A stretch of DNA of 64,000 nt, taken from Asanoa ishikariensis. GTDB lineage: Bacteria > Actinomycetota > Actinomycetes > Mycobacteriales > Micromonosporaceae. Location of the stretch: NCBI RefSeq assembly GCF_900107455.1, contig NZ_FNQB01000004.1, positions 444,193-508,192 on the forward strand. Direction: 5' to 3'. Below are positions 24,363 to 31,978 of this stretch, one piece after another. The first letter of the stretch is position 1. The number at the start of each line of letters is the position of its first letter. The translations under genes were made by a program, and so were the position numbers. Below the pieces are notes generated by a model. It was not told the DNA's origin. It made no database searches and saw nothing but the letters and a program-made list of their open reading frames with translations.

Positions 24363-25233
24363 GGCGACCTCCGAAGAATCCCTGCGGCCGGACCGCCAGC
24401 GTGAGGAACAGCGCGAGGTAGAAGACCGTCTGCGCCCAGGTCGTGCCGAGCTCGATCTGGAGCAGGCTCTGCGCGAGGCCCAGCACCATCGCGGCCGCCG
24501 CGGCGCCCGGCACGCTGCCCAGGCCGCCGACCACGATGATGGCCATCAGCGGGCCGATCCAGTGCCAGTGCAGGGACGGGTAGATGGTGGTGTCCAACGA
24601 CAGCGCGGTGCCGCCGATCGCGGCGGTCGCGAGGCCCAGCCCGAAGCCGAAGCCGGCCACCCGATCGGTGTCGATGCCGACCAGCTTCGCGGCGTCCCGG
24701 TGCTGGATCGTCGCGCGTAGTGCCCAGCCGAAAGTGGTCTTCTTCATGACCAGGTAGAGCGCGGCGAGGGCCACACCGGCCAGGCCGAACGCGATCAGCT
24801 TGACCACGGCGATGCGCGCGCCGAACAGTTCGAGGCTGGCCGACCCGTACCCGAGCTGGATCCGTCGTTGTGTCCCGCTGAACACGTAGCCCAGCAACCC
24901 TTCGATCACCACCGCGATCGCGAAGGTCAGCAGCACCGACATCATCGTGAGCGTGACGGGCCGCAGCCGGGCCAGCAGCAGGCGTTGCAGCAGCACCCCG
25001 CAGCCGAAGAACAGCGGGACGGTCACCAGCATCGACAGCAGCGGGTCGATGCCCAGCTCGGTGTGTGACCACCAGGCGAGGTAGGCGGCCAGGATGAGGA
25101 ACGCCGAGTGGGCGATCATCACCACCCGCATGATTCCGAAGTAGAGCGTCAGCCCCGCCGCCAGGAGGGCGTAGAGCCCTCCCAGCAGCAGGCCGAGGAT
25201 GACGCTCTGGAAGAGCAGGGCGCCGGACGGCAT
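24346..25233 (-). CDS. HAAT-family ABC transporter permease (LivH type)
   Basis: A 295-residue membrane protein of the LivH group: LGLLLGGLYALLAAGLTLYF at the N-terminus, MRVVMIAHSAFLILAAYLAW, and the coupling region WALRATIQHRDAAKLVGID, each typical. It begins 7 bp after the binding-protein gene. Partner of the LivM-like permease in the importer. Confidence 0.93.
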   Translation of the reverse strand: MPSGALLFQSVILGLLLGGLYALLAAGLTLYFGIMRVVMIAHSAFLILAAYLAWWSHTELGIDPLLSMLVTVPLFFGCGVLLQRLLLARLRPVTLTMMSVLLTFAIAVVIEGLLGYVFSGTQRRIQLGYGSASLELFGARIAVVKLIAFGLAGVALAALYLVMKKTTFGWALRATIQHRDAAKLVGIDTDRVAGFGFGLGLATAAIGGTALSLDTTIYPSLHWHWIGPLMAIIVVGGLGSVPGAAAAAMVLGLAQSLLQIELGTTWAQTVFYLALFLTLAVRPQGFFGGRLAQRF

Positions 25234-25240
25234 GGTCAGC

Positions 25241-26458
25241 TCACCAGGCCGGCTTCGGGTAGACCAGGTCGGTTTCCTTGGCGTCGGCCGGCAGCACGAT
25301 CTGGATCTCGCCGCCCACCCACTGCTGGATCATGTGCGCGCCCTGCGGCTTGCCGGTCTCGTCCCAGGACAGTGGACCGACGACCGTCTCGACCTTGTTG
25401 GCGCGTACCCAGTCGATCAGTTTCTTCTGGCAGTCGCCCTGTTCGGCGCAGCCGGCGGCGGTGATGGCGGCGGCGACGACCTGACCTGTCGTGTACGCGT
25501 TGGCCTCGTCCTCCTCGGGCGGCGAGCCGAACTGGGCCGTGTATTTCTCGACGAACTCCTTGTTGCTGGGGTAGGGCGCCTGCTGCGTGTAGCCGGTCGG
25601 CGACAGGATGCCCTCGGTCTTGTTGCCGATCGCGGCCGCGAACTCGGGGCTCGTCGGTGCCGTCGAGAAGGCGGCGAGCTTCGGCTGGTAGTTGAGCTGC
25701 TGGAGGGCGACGATCAGGTTGACGCCGTCCTGGTACTGCGAGCCGCCGACCAGCATGTCCGCCTTCGACGTGGCGATCTTCGCGGCGATGCTGCTGAAGT
25801 CGGTGGTGTTGGGCGGGTAGACCTCGTCGACCACGGTCTTGACGCCGCCGGCCTCGAGCTTTTCCTTGAGGCCGTAGGCGGTGCCCTGCGCGAACGGGTC
25901 GTCCATGGCGGCGTAGGCCACGCTCGTCGGCTTCTGTCCTGCGGGGAGTGCCAGCAGGTATTCGGCGAGGTGGTTGTAGTGGTCGTTGGCCACCGCGGGG
26001 GCGGCGTAGAACAGGTTCTTGAAGCCCTGCTCGAAGACTTCCTTGGCGGCGCCGGCCGGCTCGACGAAGAGCATGCCGTATTCCTGCGCCACCCGGGCGG
26101 CCGGCACCACGAGCCGGGTCGAGAACGGCCCGACCACGATGTCGACCTGGTCGCTGCCGATGAGCTGCTCGTAGTCGGCCACGACCCGGTCGGCGTTGGA
26201 CTGGTCGTCGAGGATCTTCAGTTCTACTTGGCGGCCGAGCAGGCCACCGTTGTCGTTGGTGATCTTGGCCCAGGCTTCGTAGCCGCGCTGGACGCCCTTG
26301 CCGGGCTCCGAGAAGTCGCCGGTGAGCGGCAACGAGATCCCAACGACGATCGGCCCGTCGTTGGTTGTTTCTTCTGGTTCGTCTCCACCGCAGGCGCCGA
26401 GCACGAGAGCGAGGGTCGCGCCGACCGCGGTGGCCCATGTGGCTTTTCTGATCGTCAT
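25241..26458 (-). CDS. HAAT-type ABC transporter substrate-binding lipoprotein
   Basis: A 405-residue type-I periplasmic-binding-fold lipoprotein; the lipobox is LVLGAC (GGDEP follows). It shows IVVGISLPLTGDFSEPGK, GLLGRQVELKILDDQSNADR and VDIVVGPFSTRLVVPAAR, as in the Leu/Ile/Val-binding and related amide or urea-binding proteins. First gene of the operon, divergent from the LacI regulator with two palindromic operator cores between them. The cargo is unknown; sugar-related downstream genes make a sugar acid, polyol or similar plausible. Confidence 0.92.
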   Translation of the reverse strand: MTIRKATWATAVGATLALVLGACGGDEPEETTNDGPIVVGISLPLTGDFSEPGKGVQRGYEAWAKITNDNGGLLGRQVELKILDDQSNADRVVADYEQLIGSDQVDIVVGPFSTRLVVPAARVAQEYGMLFVEPAGAAKEVFEQGFKNLFYAAPAVANDHYNHLAEYLLALPAGQKPTSVAYAAMDDPFAQGTAYGLKEKLEAGGVKTVVDEVYPPNTTDFSSIAAKIATSKADMLVGGSQYQDGVNLIVALQQLNYQPKLAAFSTAPTSPEFAAAIGNKTEGILSPTGYTQQAPYPSNKEFVEKYTAQFGSPPEEDEANAYTTGQVVAAAITAAGCAEQGDCQKKLIDWVRANKVETVVGPLSWDETGKPQGAHMIQQWVGGEIQIVLPADAKETDLVYPKPAW

Positions 26459-26485
26459 CTCCGGGCGCTCCTTCGAGCCGGTGAC

Positions 26486-26510
26486 GGAAGCGCTTGCGAA
26501 AGCGCTTTCG
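26486..26510. promoter_or_regulatory. Tandem LacI-type operators
   Basis: Two AGCGCT cores centred 12 bp apart: GGAAGCGCTTGC (26486-26497, imperfect) and CGAAAGCGCTTTCG (26497-26510, a perfect 14-bp palindrome). The GAAAGCGCTTTC type is the standard LacI/GalR site. They lie between the importer binding-protein gene (start 26458) and the divergent LacI gene (start 26563). Confidence 0.8.
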
Positions 26511-26562
26511 TAGCCTAAGCTGTGGCATGCGGGGCTGGCAATAGAAAGATTTCGCTAGATCG

Positions 26563-27615
26563 ATGTCAGCGCGGGAGTCGCGTATGCCCAAGCCTGGATC
26601 ACGGTTGCGCCTCGTGGATGTCGCCGAGGCCGCGGGCGTCTCGCTGGCCACCGCCTCGCGGTCACTGACTGGTCGCGACGGGGTGAGCGAGGAGGTCGCC
26701 TCGCGGGTGCGTCAGGTCGCGGCGTCGCTCGGCTATGTGGTGAACCCTTATGCGCGCACGCTGGCGGGGGGCGCCAGCTCGTCCGTGGGACTCGTCGTGC
26801 ACCAGGTGGACGACCCGTACTTCTCCGAGATCGCGGGCGGGGTCATCCAGGTCGCCGGGGAGCGGGGGTTGATGGTCCAGATCTGCCACTCGGGGCGGGA
26901 TCCGGACTACGAGCTACGGCAGATCCGGCACCTGATCGCGCAGCGAGTGGGGGTCATCATCATCGCGGGGTCTGGGTATGACGACCCGCGCACGGAGGCT
27001 TCGACGAAGGCGGAGCTGACTGCTTTTCAGAGTCTTGGTGGTCGGGTCGCGGTGATCGGCCGGCATGCGTTGGGTGTCGACGCGGTGCTGCCTGATAACG
27101 AGGCCGGGGGTTTCGCTCTTGGTGCTCACCTGCTGTCGCTTGGCCACCGGCGTCTGGCTGTAGCGGCGGGCACCGGTGCTCTGACAACGGTCACGGACCG
27201 GATGGCGGGGGTGCTGCGTTCTTTGCGGTCGCTTGGGCTCGACCCGTCGTCGCTCCCGGTCGTGCACACGGACTTCACGCGCGAGGGCGGCTGCCGAGCG
27301 ACAGAACAGATCCTGCGGGACCACCCCGAAACGACGGCGATCATCGCCCTGAACGACGCGATGGCGATGGGGGTGCTGTCGGTCCTCCGCGGCCTGAAGA
27401 TCTCGGTGCCGAAGAAGATGTCAGTGGTCGGCTTCGACGACGTGTCGGTGGCGGCCGACCTGGCACCGTCACTGACGACCGTCCGGCTCCCGATGACCGA
27501 CATGGGGCGAATGGCGCTGGAGCTGGCTCTGAAACCGCCGTCAACGCGGGCGCGTCGCCGCTCGACGGGCCACACCCTGGTGGTCCGCGACTCAACCGGC
27601 CCGCCCAGGCGCTAA
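26563..27615 (+). CDS. LacI-family transcriptional regulator (importer/dehydrogenase operon)
   Basis: A 350-residue LacI/GalR protein. The helix-turn-helix RLVDVAEAAGVSLATASRSL and hinge helix NPYARTLAGG are clear, followed by a periplasmic-binding-like core (VGLVVHQVDDPYFSEIAGGV, AIIALNDAMAMGVL, VVGFDDVSVA). LacI proteins nearly always sense sugars or their derivatives, which supports a carbohydrate cargo for the divergent operon. ATG 26563 and ATG 26584 are both possible starts. Expected to bind the tandem cores at 26486-26510. Confidence 0.93.
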   Translation: MSARESRMPKPGSRLRLVDVAEAAGVSLATASRSLTGRDGVSEEVASRVRQVAASLGYVVNPYARTLAGGASSSVGLVVHQVDDPYFSEIAGGVIQVAGERGLMVQICHSGRDPDYELRQIRHLIAQRVGVIIIAGSGYDDPRTEASTKAELTAFQSLGGRVAVIGRHALGVDAVLPDNEAGGFALGAHLLSLGHRRLAVAAGTGALTTVTDRMAGVLRSLRSLGLDPSSLPVVHTDFTREGGCRATEQILRDHPETTAIIALNDAMAMGVLSVLRGLKISVPKKMSVVGFDDVSVAADLAPSLTTVRLPMTDMGRMALELALKPPSTRARRRSTGHTLVVRDSTGPPRR

Positions 27616-27625
27616 GTGTGGACCT

Positions 27626-27970
27626 CTACGATCCCGGCTCGCGGAGCGCCACCTCTGGCCGGCCGGGGTCGGACAAGTCTGGGTCTTGAGCCACGAACAC
27701 CTGCTCCAGCGCTTTCCAACCAGCGCTGCTGATCACGTCGGCCTCACCGGACGTGATCGGCACCAACCACGTCAAGACGACTGGCACCGAGTCGTCGACA
27801 TGGACGACGGCGAACCCTTCGGGCAGATACAACGGGCTGATCGCGACCATCGCAGTCATCTGACTGTCTGGAAACAGCGGGCCACGCGGGCCGATAACCT
27901 GCGCGTGTCGCAAGGCGGATCGGCGGCGCACCATCTCGCCAGCCACCTGGAACAACAGCCCCGCAGCGTC
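27626..27970 (-). pseudogene. 5'-truncated SUFU-domain protein gene
   Basis: The minus-strand frame ending at TAG 27626-27628 gives SPLYLPEGFAVVHVDDS, then TWLVPITSGEADVISSAGW and DPDLSDPGRPEVAL, which fit the C-terminal half of bacterial suppressor-of-fused (SUFU) proteins, a family found as immunity proteins in polymorphic-toxin systems. Sequence upstream of about 27970 no longer looks like the family in this frame, and only a neighbouring frame gives short sensible stretches. No convincing start or ribosome site was found. I read it as a decayed copy, though a divergent short gene cannot be ruled out. Confidence 0.5.
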
Positions 27971-28043
27971 ACGTCGTTTCCGATCCAGGGGACCCTGGCT
28001 GGATCGATCCCACGGTCGCGGTGACAATCGCGGAGTGCGCGAC

Positions 28044-28784
28044 ATGATCGAGGAACCGGCGGTGCTGCCCACGCCACGCGAGGTGGTTCTGGCGGCTGGC
28101 GACTGGATCGCCAGCCAGCTTCAGCAGGACGGGTTCGTCTGGTTGCCGAGCCGGTTGACGCTGCAACGCTCAGTCGGTTCGGTGCGCCATCAGATCCATG
28201 TGCAGCCGGACACGTACAACCGACGCGGCGGCCCGATCGCCGTCCAGGCCATGCTCAACGTCCGGGACACGGCGCTGCGGCGGTGGCGCAAGGCGAACCC
28301 ACAGCTCGTGTTCGACCCCGACAACGACTACGTCTGCGGCCACTTCCTGGGCTATGCCACCGGTCGGGCCAACGGATACCTGTACGGCGACTTCCGCGAC
28401 GGCGAAATCGATCTGAGCAGCCCCGGCGAACGGGAACGACACCTGGACGCGTTTGTCGCCACCGTTCGCCAGTCGGTGCTGCCATGGTTCGCCGAGGCCA
28501 GCGACCCGGACCTGATCGTCGAATCGCGCGCGGCCGATATGACGAGCTCTCCTGCGTGCATCGTCGATTGGCTGGCCAGTAGAGGGCGCATCGATCTTGT
28601 GCCGGTCTACGTTGCCCGCTATGTCGAACGCCATCCCGAGTGGGACGAGGGAGTGCGGCGAGGTGTTGCCCTGGCGGCCGACGGGCAGCGCCCGGAATAC
28701 TCCACCAACTGGGCCGATGTGTTGGGCTGGACCAGCGCCAAGGTTACCGAGAGCCACCCAGCTGGGCCTGCGACGGGCCGCTAG
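28044..28784 (+). CDS. Uncharacterised soluble protein, possibly DUF4304-like
   Basis: A 246-residue protein without signal peptide or membrane segment. The N-terminal half has alternating strand and aromatic pattern (GFVWLPSRLTLQRSVGSVRH, QIHVQPDTYN, VQAMLNVRD) reminiscent of DUF4304-type proteins; the similarity is weak and from memory. Its middle has FAEASDPDLIV and its end DVLGWTSAKV. It sits between a SUFU remnant and a HEAT-like gene, the kind of neighbourhood seen around toxin-immunity loci, but no toxin is present. An upstream GTG at 28035 is an alternative start. Confidence 0.55.
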   Translation: MIEEPAVLPTPREVVLAAGDWIASQLQQDGFVWLPSRLTLQRSVGSVRHQIHVQPDTYNRRGGPIAVQAMLNVRDTALRRWRKANPQLVFDPDNDYVCGHFLGYATGRANGYLYGDFRDGEIDLSSPGERERHLDAFVATVRQSVLPWFAEASDPDLIVESRAADMTSSPACIVDWLASRGRIDLVPVYVARYVERHPEWDEGVRRGVALAADGQRPEYSTNWADVLGWTSAKVTESHPAGPATGR

Positions 28785-29228
28785 CTACTGGTGCGTCGGA
28801 CGGCGCGGCCCCGCACACCGTCGGCGTAGCCATCGAGGAAGCTCGTGGCGCCTCGCGAACATGCCGACGTCGCACGCGGCGTGATATGCGTAACCACGGA
28901 TCTGAGAGCGACCCACTGGTGTTCGGTCGCTCAGCGCGCAACGCAACCGCCTCACCAGGTCAGCGTCGATCGACCTGTGCAGGCGGGCGTAGTGGCCCAG
29001 CGACTGCAACGCGTTGGCTCTGGTCTGGGCGTTGGGCGACACCAAGGCGCGCTTGATCCGCGGAAGCGCGACCTCAGGATCGGGACGGTGGAGCACCAAC
29101 GTCAGCAACGCGACGCCCGCGTAGGGGTCGTTTCGGTCGACAGCCTCGTCGACCTCCTCCGGACGATCGAGCACGCCGATCCAACTGCCCATGAACCAAG
29201 GCTGATCGATCGTCACGTCGCAGAGCAT
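28785..29228 (-). CDS. HEAT-repeat-like small protein
   Basis: A 147-residue helical protein. Repeating helix pairs (NDPYAGVALLTLVLHRPDPE, then RIKRALVSPNAQTRANALQ and SLGHYARLHRSIDADLVRRL) look like two to three HEAT-type units. The N-terminus begins inside the preceding miniature gene (16-bp overlap), so translation is probably coupled. The C-terminal residues are Arg/Pro-rich and less protein-like. Similar single-gene HEAT proteins occur beside bacterial immunity genes. Function unknown; ATG 29193 is an alternative start. Confidence 0.55.
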   Translation of the reverse strand: MLCDVTIDQPWFMGSWIGVLDRPEEVDEAVDRNDPYAGVALLTLVLHRPDPEVALPRIKRALVSPNAQTRANALQSLGHYARLHRSIDADLVRRLRCALSDRTPVGRSQIRGYAYHAACDVGMFARRHELPRWLRRRCAGPRRPTHQ

Positions 29229-29371
29229 GTCATTGGCTGGAACACGGTCGCGGAGCCGCCGGTCTCGCCGGTGCCGAGCCCACGAGAGAAGCCGGCCCAG
29301 ATCAGCTTCCAGGCCGGCGCCGCGGGGTCGGCCCCCGCGGACTCGAGGACATCGGCGGCGATGTCGGTCAC
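29213..29371 (-). CDS. Miniature ORF in overlapping cluster (52 aa)
   Basis: Starting at GTG 29371, the frame reads MTDIAADVLESAGADPAAPA, then WKLIWAGFSRGLGTGETGG and a stop at 29213. Codon use fits coding DNA and the start overlaps the upstream stop as GTGA, while the end overlaps the HEAT-like gene. No family is recognised. It may be genuine and coupled, or a displaced piece of a larger broken gene. Confidence 0.4.
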   Translation of the reverse strand: MTDIAADVLESAGADPAAPAWKLIWAGFSRGLGTGETGGSATVFQPMTCSAT

Positions 29372-29626
29372 CTGTGAAGCCCGAGGTTCAGAGGTACGTT
29401 GTGAACCCAGTCTCCTGTGCCCGGACGGTCCTCGTCGCGTGCGTCCGCGATGCGCGCGATGGCGGCGTCGAACGCCCGCCATTCCTCATCGCTCATCTCG
29501 CCGAGCTCATGCGCGATGTCCTCGAGCGTTGATCACCAAGTGCTCGTGCGAGTAGAGCTGGAGAAGGGTCTCGAAGCTCGCCACGGCCGACAGCAGAGCC
29601 CCGACGACACGGTCGATGTCATTCAC
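29368..29626 (-). pseudogene. Small gene split by an apparent frameshift
   Basis: From GTG 29626 one frame gives MNDIDRVVGALLSAVASFET, LLQLYSHEHLVIN and then a stop at 29507. Another frame picks up immediately with LEDIAHELGEMSDEEWRAFD and runs through DWVHNVPLNLGLHR to TGA 29368. Joined across about 29520-29530 they make one coherent protein of roughly 85 residues, so a small deletion in an ancestral gene is likely. Alternatively these are two coupled mini-genes (second start ATG 29496). The first start overlaps the upstream stop as GTGA. No family recognised. Confidence 0.4.
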
Positions 29627-29730
29627 GACTGCGACCGGAGCTGGACCAAGCCCACATACGGGCCGCCCAGCGAGCTGACCCAGGCCGAGTCCGTGAAGGA
29701 AGAGCTGACGATCACCGGCCGAGCCTCCAC
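29623..29730 (-). CDS. Miniature ORF at the head of the minus-strand cluster (35 aa)
   Basis: GTG 29730 lies nine bases after AAGGAG (29745-29740 on the minus strand), a good ribosome site. The product begins MEARPVIVSSSFTDSAWVSS and continues GGPYVGLVQLRSQS. Its stop overlaps the next start (GTGA). It is divergent from the ArsR gene and would share that promoter region. It is too short to assign a family. Confidence 0.35.
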   Translation of the reverse strand: MEARPVIVSSSFTDSAWVSSLGGPYVGLVQLRSQS

Positions 29731-29743
29731 GATCGACCGCTCC

Positions 29744-29773
29744 TTGACATGTGACCATTCGGTCACCTATTTT
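29744..29773 (+). promoter_or_regulatory. Strong promoter with ArsR-type operator in its spacer
   Basis: A perfect -35 TTGACA (29744-29749) and -10 TATTTT (29768-29773) are 18 bp apart. The spacer contains the palindrome GTGACC-ATTC-GGTCAC (29751-29766). With a start of transcription near 29780 the GTG start codon at 29781 would be at the very 5' end of the message, so the ArsR gene is probably translated from a leaderless transcript. Confidence 0.8.
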
Positions 29774-29780
29774 CGAAGGC

Positions 29781-30104
29781 GTGACAGACGGCGACCTGGT
29801 TTTCAAGGCGCTGGCCGATCCGACCCGGCGCTTCCTGCTCGACCTCCTCTTCGCGCGTGACGGCCGCACGCTCACCGAGTTGGAGTCCGAGCTGGAGATG
29901 ACGCGGTTCGGGGTGATGAAGCATCTGCGCGTGCTCGAGGACGCGGATCTTGTCGTCACCCGCCGGTCAGGTCGGGAGAAGCTGCACTTCCTCAACCCTG
30001 TGCCGATCCGGCTGATCCACGACCGCTGGATCGACAAATACACCGAACGCCAGGCTTCCGCCCTGGTGGAGTTGAAAGCTGAGCTGGAGACGACTGATGA
30101 GTGA
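29781..30104 (+). CDS. ArsR-family transcriptional regulator
   Basis: A 107-residue winged-helix protein: LVFKALADPTRRFLLDLLF, then RTLTELESELEMTRFGVMKH (recognition helix) and LVVTRRSGREKLHFLNP (wing). Like the ArsR gene at 2947 it lacks metal-binding cysteines and is paired with an SRPBCC gene, here downstream by an 8-bp overlap. The start GTG 29781 coincides with the predicted transcription start; no Shine-Dalgarno is present. It very likely binds the palindrome in its own promoter. Confidence 0.93.
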   Translation: MTDGDLVFKALADPTRRFLLDLLFARDGRTLTELESELEMTRFGVMKHLRVLEDADLVVTRRSGREKLHFLNPVPIRLIHDRWIDKYTERQASALVELKAELETTDE

Positions 30105-30591
30105 TGTCGAGACGACCGTGCAGGTCCACCGGGTCTACATCAAGGCGACGCCGGACGCGATCTGGGACGCGATCACCAAGCCGGAGTGGACTGCCCGATA
30201 TGGACACCGCGGGCTCAACGAGTACGACCTGCGCCCCGGCGGCGCGTTCGTAGGGCGCGCCAACGAGGGCATGAAAGCTATGGGCGCGCCCGAGGTGGCC
30301 GTCGACGGCGAGGTCGTCGAGGTCGACCCGCCGCGCAAGCTGGTGCAGACCTTCCGCATCCTGATGGACCCGTCGATCGCGGCCGAGGGGTTCACACGGC
30401 TCACCTACGAGATCGCCGAGGGTGTGAACGGCGTTTGCACGCTGACCGTCGTTCACGACGTGAGCGGTGCGCCCGGCATGGCGGCATTGATGCGCGGCGA
30501 CCTCGAAGCGATGGGTGCGGGCGGTGGCTGGCCGTGGGCGCTCAGTGGCCTCAAGACGCTGCTGGAGACCGGCAAGGAGATGGAGTCGTGA
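30097..30591 (+). CDS. SRPBCC-domain (AHSA1-like) protein
   Basis: A 164-residue START/Bet v1-like protein: VQVHRVYIKATPDAIWDAIT, GLNEYDLRPGGAFVGRAN, VDGEVVEVDPPRKLVQTF and FTRLTYEIAEG, all in family order. Its ligand is unknown. It is translationally coupled to the ArsR gene before it (8-bp overlap) and to the DUF998 gene after it (GTGA overlap), making a three-gene operon under the 29744 promoter. Confidence 0.9.
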   Translation: MSDVETTVQVHRVYIKATPDAIWDAITKPEWTARYGHRGLNEYDLRPGGAFVGRANEGMKAMGAPEVAVDGEVVEVDPPRKLVQTFRILMDPSIAAEGFTRLTYEIAEGVNGVCTLTVVHDVSGAPGMAALMRGDLEAMGAGGGWPWALSGLKTLLETGKEMES

Positions 30592-31214
30592 CCGCCACCC
30601 TGGCTGCGCCGGCCACCCAGTCGACGGGCCGGTTGCTCGCCGCCGGCGCCGTGGCCGGGCCGCTGTTCGTCGCCGTTGTGCTCGCCCAGGCGTACACCCG
30701 CGACGGTTTTGACCTGGCCCAGCACCCGTTGAGCTCCCTGGCGCTCGGCGACGGCGGCTGGCTACAGATCCTCAACTTCGTCGTCTGCGGTGCGCTGACC
30801 ATCGTGGCCGCGGTCGGCCTGCGCAGAGCCCTGCTACCGGGTCGGGCGAGCACCTGGGGTCCCCGACTCGTCCGCCTGGGCGGCGTGGCGTTGATCGTGG
30901 CCGGCATCTTCCAGGCCGACCCGGTCAACGGCTATCCGGTCGGTACGCCGGACGCCGTGACCGTCCACGGCATCATCCACTCGATGGCCCCAGCCGTCGG
31001 CGGCATCGCGGGCCTGGTCGCCTACGTCGTCTTCGCCCGGCGGTTCAGCGCCGACCGCGAACGCGGCTGGCTCGCCTGGACCATCGCGGCCCCGATCGCC
31101 ATCCTCGCCACGGACGCGATCGCCTTCTCCACCACCGATTTCCGCGCGATGCTGGTCGGCCAACTGATCGGCGCGGTCTGGACCACGTCGCTCTGCCTGA
31201 AGCTCCGCGGCTAG
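30588..31214 (+). CDS. DUF998 integral membrane protein
   Basis: A 208-residue protein with about six transmembrane segments. The start region AGAVAGPLFVAVVLAQAYTR followed by FDLAQHPLSSLALG is the DUF998 signature, and HGIIHSMAPAVGGIAG contains the conserved histidine region. Function is unknown. It commonly accompanies ArsR/AHSA1 pairs in actinobacteria. GTG 30588 overlaps the previous stop. Confidence 0.88.
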   Translation: MTATLAAPATQSTGRLLAAGAVAGPLFVAVVLAQAYTRDGFDLAQHPLSSLALGDGGWLQILNFVVCGALTIVAAVGLRRALLPGRASTWGPRLVRLGGVALIVAGIFQADPVNGYPVGTPDAVTVHGIIHSMAPAVGGIAGLVAYVVFARRFSADRERGWLAWTIAAPIAILATDAIAFSTTDFRAMLVGQLIGAVWTTSLCLKLRG

Positions 31215-31217
31215 GGG

Positions 31218-31952
31218 CTACAGCGGCAGCAGGTCGCGGACGAGTCGGTGTCTTACCTGCCATTGGTCATCGTCGCCCGATGGCCAGGGAAAACCGCCTT
31301 CGCTGAAGACCCAGTTCAGGTACGAGACGAACGGCATGGTCGTCTCCCAGCTGAACAGGCCGTCGACGCACCGGTCCGGAAGGACGAAGCCGTACGGGTC
31401 GCCTCCGCTGACGTTGGCTTTGTGGAAGCGGTCGGGTGCGGCAGGCAGCACGAACAGGCCGTTGTCGGGGTCGTCGTCGTTCTGCCGTTCGTTCCAGTCG
31501 GCCCACTCGTCCTCGAGGTAGTCGCGAGGGGTCGCCTCGACCTCGATCACGAGCGGGTCGGCGCTCGCCGAACCGGCCCACGCCGGGTGTGTGCCCACCA
31601 GCCAGACGTCCCCGACGATGCGTACCCAGGAGGACAGAGTCATGGGGACGGCGCCGAACTGCTGCCCCAACCAATCGACATGGGCCGCCGCGTTCGCGGT
31701 CGGCGGGATGTGCGGTCGCACGGGCGTCTGCTCGTCGTCGTTGGTGTGGAAGCGGTAGCCATCACCGGACAGCCGCTCGACGATCGCCTCGACGTTCTGG
31801 CGGGCGCGGCGCGCCATCTCGTCACAGACGAGCTGCGCCTCGTGCGCTTGTTCGGGCTCCAGAGTCGCGCCGCCGAGCTGACGCAGCTCCTGCCAGACCT
31901 GCTCGCGTTGCCCCTGCTCGTAACGGCCGAGCCAGCTCTTTGGTGATCCCAC
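31218..31952 (-). CDS. Uncharacterised soluble protein (244 aa)
   Basis: No family is recognised. The N-terminal third is helical (WLGRYEQGQREQVWQELRQL, AHEAQLVCDEMARRARQNVE), resembling the ends of small regulatory or immunity-type proteins. The middle has HVDWLGQQFGAVPMTLSSW and VIEVEATPRDYLEDEW, and the end is rich in aromatic residues (FVSYLNWVFSEGGFPW). No signal peptide or membrane segment. It is convergent with the DUF998 gene (3-bp gap) and 26 bp before the aldo/keto reductase gene on the same strand reading direction. Codon use is normal for the window. Confidence 0.7.
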   Translation of the reverse strand: MGSPKSWLGRYEQGQREQVWQELRQLGGATLEPEQAHEAQLVCDEMARRARQNVEAIVERLSGDGYRFHTNDDEQTPVRPHIPPTANAAAHVDWLGQQFGAVPMTLSSWVRIVGDVWLVGTHPAWAGSASADPLVIEVEATPRDYLEDEWADWNERQNDDDPDNGLFVLPAAPDRFHKANVSGGDPYGFVLPDRCVDGLFSWETTMPFVSYLNWVFSEGGFPWPSGDDDQWQVRHRLVRDLLPL

Positions 31953-31978
31953 GCCGCGATCTTGCCAGAATCTTGCCG

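Noticed and set aside
27686-28024. A 112-codon plus-strand frame after the LacI gene
   Set aside because: It is antisense to the SUFU-domain remnant, whose minus-strand frame has the recognisable motifs.
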